DNA of 64,000 nt, from positions 1 to 64,000 of the forward strand of contig JALCRK010000012.1 in the NCBI GenBank assembly GCA_022652485.1, in the 5' to 3' direction. The notes beneath the pieces are model-generated. The model made no database searches and was not told the origin of the DNA. It saw nothing but the letters and a program-made list of their open reading frames with translations. Source of the stretch: Sphingobium sp. (GTDB lineage Bacteria > Pseudomonadota > Alphaproteobacteria > Sphingomonadales > Sphingomonadaceae). Both the position numbers and the translations under genes were made by a program. Shown one piece after another: positions 22,774-31,495 of this stretch. The first letter of the stretch is position 1, and each line of letters begins with the position of its first letter.

Positions 22774-23112
22774 ATGAAACTAGTCATGGCAATCATCAAG
22801 CCGTTCAAGCTGGACGATGTGAGGGATGCATTATCCTCTCTCGGGGTCGCTGGCATGACGGTGAGCGAGGTGAAAGGCTTCGGTCGTCAAAAGGGGCAGA
22901 CCGAAATTTATCGCGGCGCGGAATACAGCACCAACATGGTTCCGAAGATCAAGGTCGAGGTCGTGTGCGATGACGCACTGGCGTCTCGCGTGGTCGAAGC
23001 CGTCCAGCAGGCCGCGAACAGCGGCGCAATCGGCGACGGCAAGATCTTTGTCCTCGATGTCGGTCAGGCCGTGCGCATCCGCACGGGTGAGACCGGCGAC
23101 ACCGCTCTTTAA
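22774..23112 (+). CDS. glnK: Nitrogen regulatory protein P-II
   Basis: This 112-residue trimeric signal protein has the conserved start MKLVMAIIKPFKLDDVRDAL, the T-loop with Tyr51 in IYRGAEY (uridylylated by GlnD), and the C-terminal IGDGKIFVLDVGQAVRIRTGETG. It binds ATP, ADP and 2-oxoglutarate and blocks AmtB when nitrogen is plentiful. AGGGGG precedes the ATG. The link to amtB 14 bases downstream and the sigma-54 promoter favour GlnK over GlnB. Confidence 0.95.
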   Translation: MKLVMAIIKPFKLDDVRDALSSLGVAGMTVSEVKGFGRQKGQTEIYRGAEYSTNMVPKIKVEVVCDDALASRVVEAVQQAANSGAIGDGKIFVLDVGQAVRIRTGETGDTAL

Positions 23113-23126
23113 GGAAAGGGGAAATA

Positions 23127-24545
23127 ATGAGCATTTCCAAGAGACTCTGCGGTGTAGCCGGGGCATTCGCCGCCCTGGCCGCCGTGACGCCCGTCTGGGC
23201 GGCCGACATGGTCAAGGCACCCGACGTGGCGGCCCAGGCCACCATGATGAACAAGGGCGACGTGGCATGGATGCTCCTGTCGGCCGTGCTCGTGCTGATG
23301 ATGGCCATTCCTGGCCTGGCGCTGTTCTACGGCGGCCTCGTTCGCAGCAAGAACATGCTCAGCGTGCTGATGCAGGTGTTCATGATCGTTGCCGTTTGTG
23401 GCCTGATCTGGTGCGGTTGGGGTTATTCCATCGCTTTCACCAGCGGCGGAGACAACCACTTCTTCGGCGGCCTTTCCAAGGCTTTCCTCGCCGGCGTGAC
23501 CAGCGGCACCTATGCCGCGACCTTCAGCAACAACCTCTATCTGCCGGAGCTGGTGTTCGTCGTCTTCCAGATGACCTTCGCCATGATCACGCCCGCGCTG
23601 ATCGTCGGCGCCTTTGCCGAGCGCGTGAAGTTCTCGGCGCTGATGGTGTTCGTGATCGCATGGTCGACCATCGTCTATTACCCGATCGCGCACATGGTGT
23701 GGTATTGGGCCGGACCGGACTTCCTGCCCGACGCGCCGACCGACTATGGTCTGATCTGGGGCTGGGGCGCGCTCGATTTTGCAGGCGGCACCGTGGTTCA
23801 CATCAACGCGGGTATCGCCGGCCTCGTCGGCTGCCTCATGATCGGCAAGCGCATCGGCTTCCCCAAGGAACCGATGGCGCCGCACTCGCTGGTCATGACC
23901 ATGATCGGCGCTTCGCTGCTGTGGGTCGGCTGGTTCGGCTTCAACGCCGGTTCCAACCTTGAGGCGAACGGCGTGACTGCTGTGGCCTTCGTCAACACGA
24001 TGGTCGCAACCTGTGCGGCGGCGGTCGCCTGGGCGCTGATCGAGCAGGTCCATCATGGCAAGGCATCCATGCTGGGTGCGGTCACTGGCGCTGTTGCCGG
24101 TCTGGTCGCCATCACCCCGGCCTCCGGCTTCGCCGCGCCGATGACCTCGATCCTGCTGGGCTTCGCCGTCTCGCCGATCTGCTACTTCTTCGTCACCAAG
24201 GTGAAGAGCATGTTCGGATATGACGACAGCCTCGATGTGTTCGGCGTGCACTGCATCGGCGGTATCGTTGGCGCCATCGCAACGGCCATCGTTGCCGATC
24301 CGGCGCTCGGCGGTCAGGGCTTCTTCGACTACACCCAGTTCCCTGCGGGCGTCGGCGCCTATGACATGGCCGCTCAGCTCATCACCCAGGTCAAGGCGGT
24401 TGCCCTTACTCTGGTGTGGTCCGGCGTGGGTTCGGCGGTGCTCTTCTTCATCATCGACAAGACCATCGGTCTGCGTCCGAGTGCGGAAGACGAGCAGCAG
24501 GGTCTCGACCTCACCAGCCACGGCGAGCGCGCCTACAACATGTAA
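23127..24545 (+). CDS. amtB: Ammonium transporter
   Basis: This 472-residue protein has a cleavable signal (LCGVAGAFAALAAVTPVWA) followed by eleven membrane helices. The two pore histidines are in FAGGTVVHINAG and FGVHCIGGIVG, and the gate Phe region is AMITPALIVGAFAERVKF. It conducts ammonium across the inner membrane and is plugged by GlnK, encoded just upstream in the same operon. Confidence 0.96.
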   Translation: MSISKRLCGVAGAFAALAAVTPVWAADMVKAPDVAAQATMMNKGDVAWMLLSAVLVLMMAIPGLALFYGGLVRSKNMLSVLMQVFMIVAVCGLIWCGWGYSIAFTSGGDNHFFGGLSKAFLAGVTSGTYAATFSNNLYLPELVFVVFQMTFAMITPALIVGAFAERVKFSALMVFVIAWSTIVYYPIAHMVWYWAGPDFLPDAPTDYGLIWGWGALDFAGGTVVHINAGIAGLVGCLMIGKRIGFPKEPMAPHSLVMTMIGASLLWVGWFGFNAGSNLEANGVTAVAFVNTMVATCAAAVAWALIEQVHHGKASMLGAVTGAVAGLVAITPASGFAAPMTSILLGFAVSPICYFFVTKVKSMFGYDDSLDVFGVHCIGGIVGAIATAIVADPALGGQGFFDYTQFPAGVGAYDMAAQLITQVKAVALTLVWSGVGSAVLFFIIDKTIGLRPSAEDEQQGLDLTSHGERAYNM

Positions 24546-24612
24546 GAATTGGGCAGGTGGCGCACGGATACGGCGCCACCACCCTCCGATGTTCCTCCTG
24601 CGAACACAACCT

Positions 24613-24645
24613 GAGCCGGTACCTATGTACCGGCTCTATTTTTTT
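24613..24645 (+). terminator. Rho-independent terminator after amtB
   Basis: The perfect 10-bp stem GAGCCGGTAC/GTACCGGCTC with loop CTAT is followed by TATTTTTTT. It ends the glnK-amtB operon. Confidence 0.93.
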
Positions 24646-24676
24646 GGCGGTAACGGTCGGGAAGGACGCGGCGCGG

Positions 24677-25114
24677 TCAGCCCTTGTCGGCGGCGAGCGC
24701 ATCCATGATCTGGCGCACGGGCGATAGGTCATAGCCTGCCGCTGCGGCTGCCCCGGCGAGCGCATCGGGTTGGTCGCCAGCGCGGGCGCGAGACAGCGCC
24801 CAGAGCAGTGTCGAGCGCGTGCCGGAGCGGCAATAAGCGAGCAGCCTGCCGCCTTCGCTCACCTCGCCCAGCGCGGCGTCCATCCCGTCGAGTTGCCACG
24901 GCGCAAAGCCGCTGTGGTTGATCGGCACGGCGGCATAGCCGATGCCCGCGTCGCGCGCTGCCGCCTCGATGGCGTCGCCCGCCGTCTGATCGGGGGATTC
25001 GCCCTCCGGCCGGTTGTTGAGAATAAAGGTAACGCCCGCCGCCTTGGCCCGCGCCACGTCCTCAACGCTGATTTGCGGGGAGACGAGGACGGCATCGGTG
25101 AGCTGGCGAAACAT
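24677..25114 (-). CDS. DUF442 / TIGR01244 family phosphatase-like protein
   Basis: This 145-residue protein has a dual-specificity-phosphatase-like fold with the P-loop CRSGTRS at 95-101 and the N-terminal block FILNNRPEGESPDQ. In Blh proteins this domain is fused to a persulfide-dioxygenase MBL domain; here it stands alone. TIGR01244 names it a sulfur transferase, but the catalytic cysteine could equally serve as a phosphatase. The ATG at 25114 has GGAG at nine bases. It lies directly downstream of the Atm1 exporter gene on the same strand. Confidence 0.85.
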   Translation of the reverse strand: MFRQLTDAVLVSPQISVEDVARAKAAGVTFILNNRPEGESPDQTAGDAIEAAARDAGIGYAAVPINHSGFAPWQLDGMDAALGEVSEGGRLLAYCRSGTRSTLLWALSRARAGDQPDALAGAAAAAGYDLSPVRQIMDALAADKG

Positions 25115-25181
25115 GGAACGAAACTCCGTGGCTGGTCCGCCCCTCATAGGCTCCGCACGGCCAAGTTCAAGCCCGCTCCGC

Positions 25182-27020
25182 TCAGGCGTCGATCGGTTCG
25201 GCCGCGTCGTCCGCATCATCGGACTCGCGCTCCTGCGCCTGCTGCGCCCACATCTGCGCATAGAGGCCGCCACGCGCCACCAGCGCCGCGTGGGTGCCGC
25301 GCTCGGCGATGCGCCCTTGCTCCAGCACGATGATCTCGTCCGCATCGACCACGGTCGAGAGGCGATGGGCGACGATGATGGTGGTCCGCATCTGCACCAT
25401 GTCCCGCAGCACCTGCTGGATGGAGGCCTCGGTGCGGCTGTCGAGGGCGCTGGTCGCCTCGTCGAGGATCAGGATCGGGGGATCTTTGAGCAGCGTGCGG
25501 GCAATGGCGACGCGTTGCTTCTCGCCGCCGGAGAGCTTGAGGCCGCGCTCGCCCACCCGCGTCTGATAGCCCTTGGGCAGCGAGACGATGAAGTCGTGGA
25601 TCGCCGCGCCGCGCGCCGCCGCCTCGATCTCGGCCTGACCCGCGCCTTCCCGGCCATAGGCGATATTGTAGGCGATGGTGTCGTTGAACAGCACCATGTC
25701 CTGCGGCACGATGCCGATCTGGGCGCGCAGCGAGTCCTGGCTCACCTGGGCGATGTCCTGCCCGTCGATGGTGATGCGTCCGCCCTGCACGTCGTAGAAG
25801 CGATAAAGCAGGCGGGCGATGGTCGATTTGCCGGCGCCGGTCGGCCCGACGATGGCGAGCGTATGGCCCGCGGGGATCGACAACGACAAGCCGTGGAGGA
25901 TTTCGCGATCGGGGTCATAGCCGAAGCGCACATCCTGGAATTGCACTTCTCCGGCGCGGATGTGGAGCGATTGCGCACCCGGCGCGTCGACGATTTCGGC
26001 AGGCGTGTCGATCAGGCCGAACATCGCCTCCATGTCGATCAGCCCCTGACGGATGGTGCGATAGACCATGCCAAGCATGTCCAATGGCCGGAAGAGCTGG
26101 GCGAGCAGCGTGTTCACCAGCACGACGTCGCCAGTGGTGAACTGCCCCTTGCTCCAGCCCCAGACGGTATAGCCCATCGCGCCCGCCATCATCAGGTTGG
26201 TGATGAGCGCCTGCCCGATGTTGAGCGCGGCGAGGCTGTTCTCCGATTTCACCGCCGCGCGCGCATAGCGGGTCATTGCGTCGCTGTAGCGCCGGGCCTC
26301 GCGCTCCTCGGCGCTGAAATATTTGACCGTCTCGAAGTTCAGCAGGCTGTCGACCGCATGGGCCATTGCGTCGGTATCGAGGTCTACCATGTCGCGGCGG
26401 AGCTGATTGCGCCATTCCGTCACCATGCGTGTGAACCAGATATAGACCACGACCATCGCGAGCGTCGCCGCAACCATGCCCGGCCCGAATTTCACGAAGA
26501 AGATAACGCAGACGGCGGTCAGCTCGATGATGGTCGGCGCGATGTTGAACAACAGGAAGTAGAGCATCGTGTCGATGCTCTTGGTGCCGCGCTCGATGAC
26601 TTTGGTCACCGCGCCGGTCTTGCGATTGAGGTGGAAGCGCAGCGAGAGGCGATGCAGATGTATGAACACATGCTCCGCGAGGCGCCGGGTCGCCTCCTGC
26701 CCCACACGCTCGAACGCCACGTTGCGCAGATTGTCGAACAGCACGCCGCCGAACCGCGCCCCGGCATAGGCGCAAACCAGCGCGATGGCGATCAGGGCGC
26801 CCGCCTGCATCCCCGGCGCCATCCGGTCGATCACGCCCTTGTAGGCAAAGGGCATGATGAGCGTGATGGCCTTGGACGCCAGCACCGCCAGCATCGCGAC
26901 CACGACACGAGCACGCAGCGCGGGTGCATCCTTGGGCCAGAGATAGATCATAAAGCGCCGCAGCGTGGCCCACATGGGCGGCGTGGGCTTGTCCGGAGCG
27001 GCAGGATTGTCAGGAGGCAT
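25182..27020 (-). CDS. Atm1-type ABC exporter
   Basis: This 612-residue half-transporter has six membrane helices (residues about 25-330), then an ATPase with Walker A GPTGAGKST, LSGGEKQR signature, Walker B ILILDEATSALD and the H-loop VAHRLST. The start MPPDNPAAPDK...FMIYLWPKDA and RLSLRFHLNRKTGAVTKVIERGTKSIDTMLYFLLFNIAPTIIEL resemble, from memory, the structurally solved Novosphingobium Atm1, which exports glutathione derivatives and metal-glutathione complexes. The frame is open upstream to 27200, but homology places the start here. Confidence 0.92.
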   Translation of the reverse strand: MPPDNPAAPDKPTPPMWATLRRFMIYLWPKDAPALRARVVVAMLAVLASKAITLIMPFAYKGVIDRMAPGMQAGALIAIALVCAYAGARFGGVLFDNLRNVAFERVGQEATRRLAEHVFIHLHRLSLRFHLNRKTGAVTKVIERGTKSIDTMLYFLLFNIAPTIIELTAVCVIFFVKFGPGMVAATLAMVVVYIWFTRMVTEWRNQLRRDMVDLDTDAMAHAVDSLLNFETVKYFSAEEREARRYSDAMTRYARAAVKSENSLAALNIGQALITNLMMAGAMGYTVWGWSKGQFTTGDVVLVNTLLAQLFRPLDMLGMVYRTIRQGLIDMEAMFGLIDTPAEIVDAPGAQSLHIRAGEVQFQDVRFGYDPDREILHGLSLSIPAGHTLAIVGPTGAGKSTIARLLYRFYDVQGGRITIDGQDIAQVSQDSLRAQIGIVPQDMVLFNDTIAYNIAYGREGAGQAEIEAAARGAAIHDFIVSLPKGYQTRVGERGLKLSGGEKQRVAIARTLLKDPPILILDEATSALDSRTEASIQQVLRDMVQMRTTIIVAHRLSTVVDADEIIVLEQGRIAERGTHAALVARGGLYAQMWAQQAQERESDDADDAAEPIDA

Positions 27021-27227
27021 GAGCGCCCATGTAGGCGCGCGTTCCGCATTTTCCAAGCGGAAGCCGCAGCATATGCCCGGACCGGACATGGCTGCTGTGG
27101 GGTTCACCATATCCGGCCCAGGCGGACCATCCGGAAGGACAGCCCCGCAGCGCACCTCCGAGTGGGGTAGGCGGCGCGCCGCGGGCTCAATCGATGTCAC
27201 GACTGCGACCTGGCCGCAAGACGAAAA

Positions 27228-27256
27228 ATTATAAAAAATGCAGTTAATTTAGGCAA
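27228..27256 (-). promoter_or_regulatory. Sigma-70 promoter upstream of the Atm1 gene
   Basis: On the minus strand TTGCCT, 17 bases and a perfect TATAAT stand in an AT-rich patch. Initiation near 27221 would give a leader of about 200 bases before the ATG at 27020. The leader, 27021-27220, is GC-rich and has short dyads around CCGGATGG...CCGGACATGG; I see no known riboswitch in it. Confidence 0.65.
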
Positions 27257-27300
27257 TTAACCAATCATCTTACCGCATTTATACTTGACAACGAGGTATT

Positions 27301-28146
27301 TCAGTCGCGCAGCAATTCGTTGATCGCGGTCTTCGATCGTGTCTGGGCATCCACCCGCTTGACGATTACGGCGCACGACAGGTTCGGCCCCGGCGTGCCA
27401 TCGGGCAGGGGCTTGCCGGGCAGCGAGCCGGGCACCACCACCGAATAGGGCGGAACCTCGCCGACGAAGGTTTCCCCGGTCGTACGATCGATGATCTTGG
27501 TGGTGGCGGAGAGGAACACGCCCATAGAGAGCACCGCACCCTTGCCGACTCGTACCCCCTCTACCACCTCGGAGCGCGCGCCGATGAAGCAGTCGTCCTC
27601 GATGATGACCGGATCGGCCTGGAGCGGCTCCAGCACGCCGCCGATGCCGACCCCGCCGGAGAGATGGACATTTTTGCCGATCTGTGCGCAGCTCCCGACC
27701 GTCACCCAGGTATCGACCATCGTGCCCTCATCGACGAACGCGCCGATGTTGACGAAGCTGGGCATGAGAATGACGTTCTTCGCGATATGGCTGCCCGCAC
27801 GAGCGATGCTGCCCGGCACGGCGCGGAACCCAGCGGCGCGGAACTCCGCCTCGCCCCAGCCCGCGAACTTGCTCGGCACCTTGTCCCACCACACGCTTGC
27901 GCCCGGGCCGCCGGAGATCAGCGCATTGTCGTTCAGGCGGAACGAGAGCAGCACGGCCTTCTTCGCCCATTGGTTGACCTGCCAGCCCCCGTCCTTGGGT
28001 TCGGCCACGCGCACGCCGCCCGCGTCAAGCAGTGCCAGTGCCGCGTCCACGGCCGAGCGCACTTCGCCCTTGGTGGCGGTGGAGACATCGGCGCGGTCTT
28101 CCCACGCGGCGTCGATGGTGGCAATAAGGCTGGAGTGGTCTGTCAT
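27301..28146 (-). CDS. dapD: 2,3,4,5-tetrahydropyridine-2,6-dicarboxylate N-succinyltransferase
   Basis: This 281-residue trimeric left-handed beta-helix enzyme has the N-terminal helical domain ([16 protein letters not shown]) and the hexapeptide repeats [39 protein letters not shown]. It uses succinyl-CoA in the lysine and diaminopimelate pathway, and thus feeds peptidoglycan. It is the last gene before an AT-rich gap that holds the Atm1 promoter. Confidence 0.97.
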   Translation of the reverse strand: MTDHSSLIATIDAAWEDRADVSTATKGEVRSAVDAALALLDAGGVRVAEPKDGGWQVNQWAKKAVLLSFRLNDNALISGGPGASVWWDKVPSKFAGWGEAEFRAAGFRAVPGSIARAGSHIAKNVILMPSFVNIGAFVDEGTMVDTWVTVGSCAQIGKNVHLSGGVGIGGVLEPLQADPVIIEDDCFIGARSEVVEGVRVGKGAVLSMGVFLSATTKIIDRTTGETFVGEVPPYSVVVPGSLPGKPLPDGTPGPNLSCAVIVKRVDAQTRSKTAINELLRD

Positions 28147-28221
28147 GGCGGGTTCCTTGGAATATACGATTTCAAGGCGCGCATATCCCCGAACTATGGG
28201 TGCGGCGCAAGACCAACGCGA

Positions 28222-28932
28222 TTATTTCAGGCAGTCGTCCAGCCCCTGCACACGCACGGAGCCGATGCGGCGGGTGATGCTGTTGCCATAGCGGCGGGTG
28301 AAGCCGGACGGCGCGACCGCCTCGCGCTTCTTGGGCAACGGCAGCACGGCGGCGATGCGGGCGGCCTCGGCGCGGGTCATGCTGCTCGCGTCGTGGTTGA
28401 AATAGCGGATCGACCCGGCGTTGACGCCATAGGTGCCGATCCCGGTTTCCGCGACGTTCAGATAGACCTCCATGATCCGCGGCTTGCCCCAGAGCGCCTC
28501 GATCAGCAGGGTGAACCATGCCTCCAGCCCCTTGCGGAAGAAACCGCCATTCTGCCAGAGAAACACGTTTTTCGCGGTTTGCTGGCTGATGGTGGAGCCG
28601 CCCCGGATGCGCCCGCCGCGCTCGTTATGCTCAAAGGCTTTCTGGATCGCCTCGGCGTCAAAGCCATGATGCTGGCAGAATTTGGCGTCCTCCGCCGCGA
28701 TTGCCGCGCGGGGCATATCGGGGTCGATGTCCTCAAGGCTCATCCAGTCCTTGGTGATGCCGTTCTTGTCGAACAGCATGGTGAGCGTGACCGGCGGCGG
28801 CACGAAGCGGTAGATCACCACCATCACCACCGAGAGGATGAGGAACCCGGCGACGATCCGCGCCGGCCAGCGGACGAGGTCACGCGGCGAGAAGTTGGAT
28901 CGGGTCTTGGCGATGTTCCGGGTGCGGGCCAT
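28222..28932 (-). CDS. mtgA: Monofunctional peptidoglycan glycosyltransferase
   Basis: This 236-residue GT51 protein has one N-terminal membrane anchor (VAGFLILSVVMVVIY). The signature AAIAAEDAKFCQHHGFD contains the catalytic Glu, and GGSTISQQTAKNVFLWQNGGFFRKGLEAWFTLLIEALWGKPRIMEVYLN covers motifs 2-4. It polymerises lipid II at the outer face of the inner membrane and has no transpeptidase domain. Confidence 0.95.
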   Translation of the reverse strand: MARTRNIAKTRSNFSPRDLVRWPARIVAGFLILSVVMVVIYRFVPPPVTLTMLFDKNGITKDWMSLEDIDPDMPRAAIAAEDAKFCQHHGFDAEAIQKAFEHNERGGRIRGGSTISQQTAKNVFLWQNGGFFRKGLEAWFTLLIEALWGKPRIMEVYLNVAETGIGTYGVNAGSIRYFNHDASSMTRAEAARIAAVLPLPKKREAVAPSGFTRRYGNSITRRIGSVRVQGLDDCLK

Positions 28933-28959
28933 GACGTACTGACGTATCGCGCCTTGCGG

Positions 28960-29955
28960 TTACAGTCCAGAGTGCGCGCGCAGCGCCTTCAGGTCGGCCT
29001 CCGGCCGGGCGCCATAATGCGCAATGATCTCCGCCGCGCACACCGCGCCGAGCTTCAGGCACTGGGTGATGTCTTCGCCCTCGACAAAAGCGGCGAGGAA
29101 CCCGGCGGCGAACAGATCGCCCGCGCCGGTGGTGTCAATCACTTCTTCCACGGCGGCGGCATAGACCTCATGGCGCTCGCCGCCAGCGATGGCGATGGCG
29201 CCCTTCTCGCTGCGGGTGGAGACGAGCACCGGCACCTTGGACGCGATGGCGGCGACGGCCTTCTCGAACCCCTGCACCTCGGCAAGCGCCTGAATCTCCG
29301 CCTCGTTGGAGAACAGGATATCGATCAGGCCGCCATTGATGAGGTCCATGAAATCGGCGCGGTGGCGCTCGATCACGAAGCCGTCGGATAGGGTGAAGGC
29401 GATCTTGCGCCCGGCCGCGCGCGCCATCTCGATCGCGGATCGCATCGCCTGGCGCGGTTCTTCCGGATCCCACAGATAGCCTTCGAGATAGAGGATGCCG
29501 CCCGCGCGGATCATATCGGCGTCGATGGCATCAGCGGGCAAATGCTGGGATGCCCCGAGGAAGGTGTTCATCGTGCGCTGCGCGTCCGGCGTCACCATCA
29601 CGAGGCAGCGCGCGGTAGGGATGCCGCCATTGGAAACCGGGGTGCGATAGTCCACGCCTAGCGCGCGGATGTCGTGGGTGAAGATCCTGCCCAGCTGGTC
29701 GTCCGCCACCTGGCCGATGAAGCCGCAGCTCTTGCCCAACGCCGCCAGCCCCGCGAGCGTGTTCGCCGCCGAGCCGCCGCTCGTCTCGCGCGCGGCGCCC
29801 ATCTCCGAATAGAGAAAATCCGCCGTCGCGGCATCGATCAGCTGCATCCCGCCCTTGGGCAGCGCGTGCTGGGCGAGGAAGGCATCGTCGGCTGGCGCGA
29901 TCACGTCGACAATCGCGTTGCCGATGGCGACGACATCATATTGGGGCTGGGTCAC
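28960..29955 (-). CDS. Adenosine kinase (PfkB family)
   Basis: This 331-residue ribokinase-fold enzyme has GNAIVDVIAPADDAFLAQHALPKGGMQLID, GGSAANTLAGLAALG and the anion-hole signature DTTGAGDLFAAGFLAAF near the C-terminus. The family phosphorylates adenosine to AMP. In this genome that would remove the adenosine released when S-adenosylhomocysteine is hydrolysed, linking it to the methionine cycle genes at 16-22 kb (inference). Confidence 0.9.
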   Translation of the reverse strand: MTQPQYDVVAIGNAIVDVIAPADDAFLAQHALPKGGMQLIDAATADFLYSEMGAARETSGGSAANTLAGLAALGKSCGFIGQVADDQLGRIFTHDIRALGVDYRTPVSNGGIPTARCLVMVTPDAQRTMNTFLGASQHLPADAIDADMIRAGGILYLEGYLWDPEEPRQAMRSAIEMARAAGRKIAFTLSDGFVIERHRADFMDLINGGLIDILFSNEAEIQALAEVQGFEKAVAAIASKVPVLVSTRSEKGAIAIAGGERHEVYAAAVEEVIDTTGAGDLFAAGFLAAFVEGEDITQCLKLGAVCAAEIIAHYGARPEADLKALRAHSGL

Positions 29956-30052
29956 GGTGGGAGGCTTCCTTGGCGGTCAAGAGAGATATCTGATGGCCGT
30001 AACGGCGGGGCGGGGCTTGTGCAAGCGCATGTGAGCGGTTTAGGACGGGCGC

Positions 30053-30403
30053 ATGATGCGGATTTTCCCTCTCGCCCTGCTCTCCGTCTTCGCCCTGTCC
30101 GGCTGCGGGCCGACCGGAGAAGCACCGCAAGCCGCGCTGCCCGCGCCGCCAATGGCGAGCAGCTATGGACCACCCAAGCCGCTGGTGGGGCTGGATGCGA
30201 AGCGCCTCATCGCCCGCTTTGGCGAGCCGCGCCTCGACATCCGCGACCGCACCGTGCGCAAGTTGCAGTTCGACGTGAGCGGCTGCGTGCTCGATACCTA
30301 TCTCTATACCACGGCGCGCGGCAAGGAGCCGACCGTGACCTATATCGACACCCGGATGCCGGACGGGAAGGATGTCGATCCGGGAGTGTGCGGGATTAAC
30401 TGA
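30053..30403 (+). CDS. Putative lipoprotein of unknown function
   Basis: This 116-residue protein has the lipobox LSGC at 16-19 ([14 protein letters not shown]), a Pro/Ala linker, and a globular part with [34 protein letters not shown]. The RFG-P-D-R pattern resembles SmpA/BamE-like small lipoproteins, but I would not assign it. Two mature cysteines could pair. It converges on queG and overlaps it by eight bases. Confidence 0.75.
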   Translation: MMRIFPLALLSVFALSGCGPTGEAPQAALPAPPMASSYGPPKPLVGLDAKRLIARFGEPRLDIRDRTVRKLQFDVSGCVLDTYLYTTARGKEPTVTYIDTRMPDGKDVDPGVCGIN

Positions 30404-31436
30404 GGCGGGTAAGCGCCCAACCTGCCGCCTCCGCTACCACGGCGTCCTCGTCATCCAGCAGTGCCTTCAGCGCGGGGGTAAGCGCTGCGTCTCCGCTGTT
30501 GCCTGCCGCGATGGCGGCGTTGCGAACCAGCCGCACGCGGCCGATGCGCTTGATCGGCGAGCCGGAAAATATCTCCCGGAAGGTCGGCTCATCCAGCGCG
30601 AGCAGATCGGCAAGGCGCGGCGCGGCGAGCTCGGCGCGGGGGAGGAACGCCTTGTGCGCTTGCGCCGCCTGCGCGAACTTGTTCCACGGGCAGGCGGCAA
30701 GGCAATCGTCGCAGCCATAGACATGGTTGCCGATGCCTTCGCGCAATTCCTCCGGGATCGCGCCCTTATGTTCGATCGTCAGGTAGGAGATGCAGCGGCG
30801 CGCGTCCAAGCGGTAGGGCGCAGGGAAGGCGTCGGTCGGGCAGGCGGTCTGGCAGGCGGAGCAGGAGCCACATCTGTCGCCGGTTGCCGCGTCAGGCGCG
30901 AGTGCCTCGCTGACATAGATCGCGCCGAGGAACAGCCAGTTGCCGTGGCTGCGGCTGACGACGTTGGTGTGCTTGCCCTGCCAGCCGATCCCTGCCGCTT
31001 GGGCGAGCGGCTTTTCCATCACCGGCGCGGTATCGACGAAGACCTTGAGCGCGCCCATGCCTTCCGCTTCCACCATCCAGCGGGCAAGGCTTTTGAGGGC
31101 GGACTTCACCACATCATGATAATCCCGCCCCTGCGCATAGACAGAGATGCGTCCGCGCGTGGGTTCGGCGGCGAGCGCCATCGGATCTGCGGCGGGGGCG
31201 TAGCTTAACCCAAGCGCAATGACCGAGCGAACCTCGGGCCAAAGGCCTTGTGGTGATGCGCGCTGGCTCGCGCGTTCCTCCATCCACAGCATCTCGCCGT
31301 GGCAGCCCTCATCGAGCCATGCGCGCAGCCGTGCTCCGGCTTGCGGCGCGGCATCGGCGTCGCAAATGCCGCAGGCGACGAAGCCCAGCTCCGCCGCTTT
31401 GGCTTTCAGGCGCTGTTCGAAACCGGACTTGATCAT
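30396..31436 (-). CDS. queG: Epoxyqueuosine reductase
   Basis: This 346-residue protein has an N-terminal cobalamin-binding region ([39 protein letters not shown]), then two 4Fe-4S clusters in [12 protein letters not shown] and [11 protein letters not shown], and a C-terminal HEAT-like repeat. It catalyses the final reduction of epoxyqueuosine to queuosine in tRNA. Its end overlaps the convergent lipoprotein gene. Confidence 0.95.
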   Translation of the reverse strand: MIKSGFEQRLKAKAAELGFVACGICDADAAPQAGARLRAWLDEGCHGEMLWMEERASQRASPQGLWPEVRSVIALGLSYAPAADPMALAAEPTRGRISVYAQGRDYHDVVKSALKSLARWMVEAEGMGALKVFVDTAPVMEKPLAQAAGIGWQGKHTNVVSRSHGNWLFLGAIYVSEALAPDAATGDRCGSCSACQTACPTDAFPAPYRLDARRCISYLTIEHKGAIPEELREGIGNHVYGCDDCLAACPWNKFAQAAQAHKAFLPRAELAAPRLADLLALDEPTFREIFSGSPIKRIGRVRLVRNAAIAAGNSGDAALTPALKALLDDEDAVVAEAAGWALTRLS

Positions 31437-31495
31437 CGCTGCGCCACCCTAATGGCGCACTGTGGCTGCGCAATCCTGATTATGCGCCGGCCAGA

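Noticed and set aside
24677-25345. A 222-residue form of the DUF442 protein
   Set aside because: The extra N-terminus reads back into the end of the Atm1 gene in another frame and is Arg/Ser-rich; the ATG at 25114 fits the family and has a ribosome binding site.
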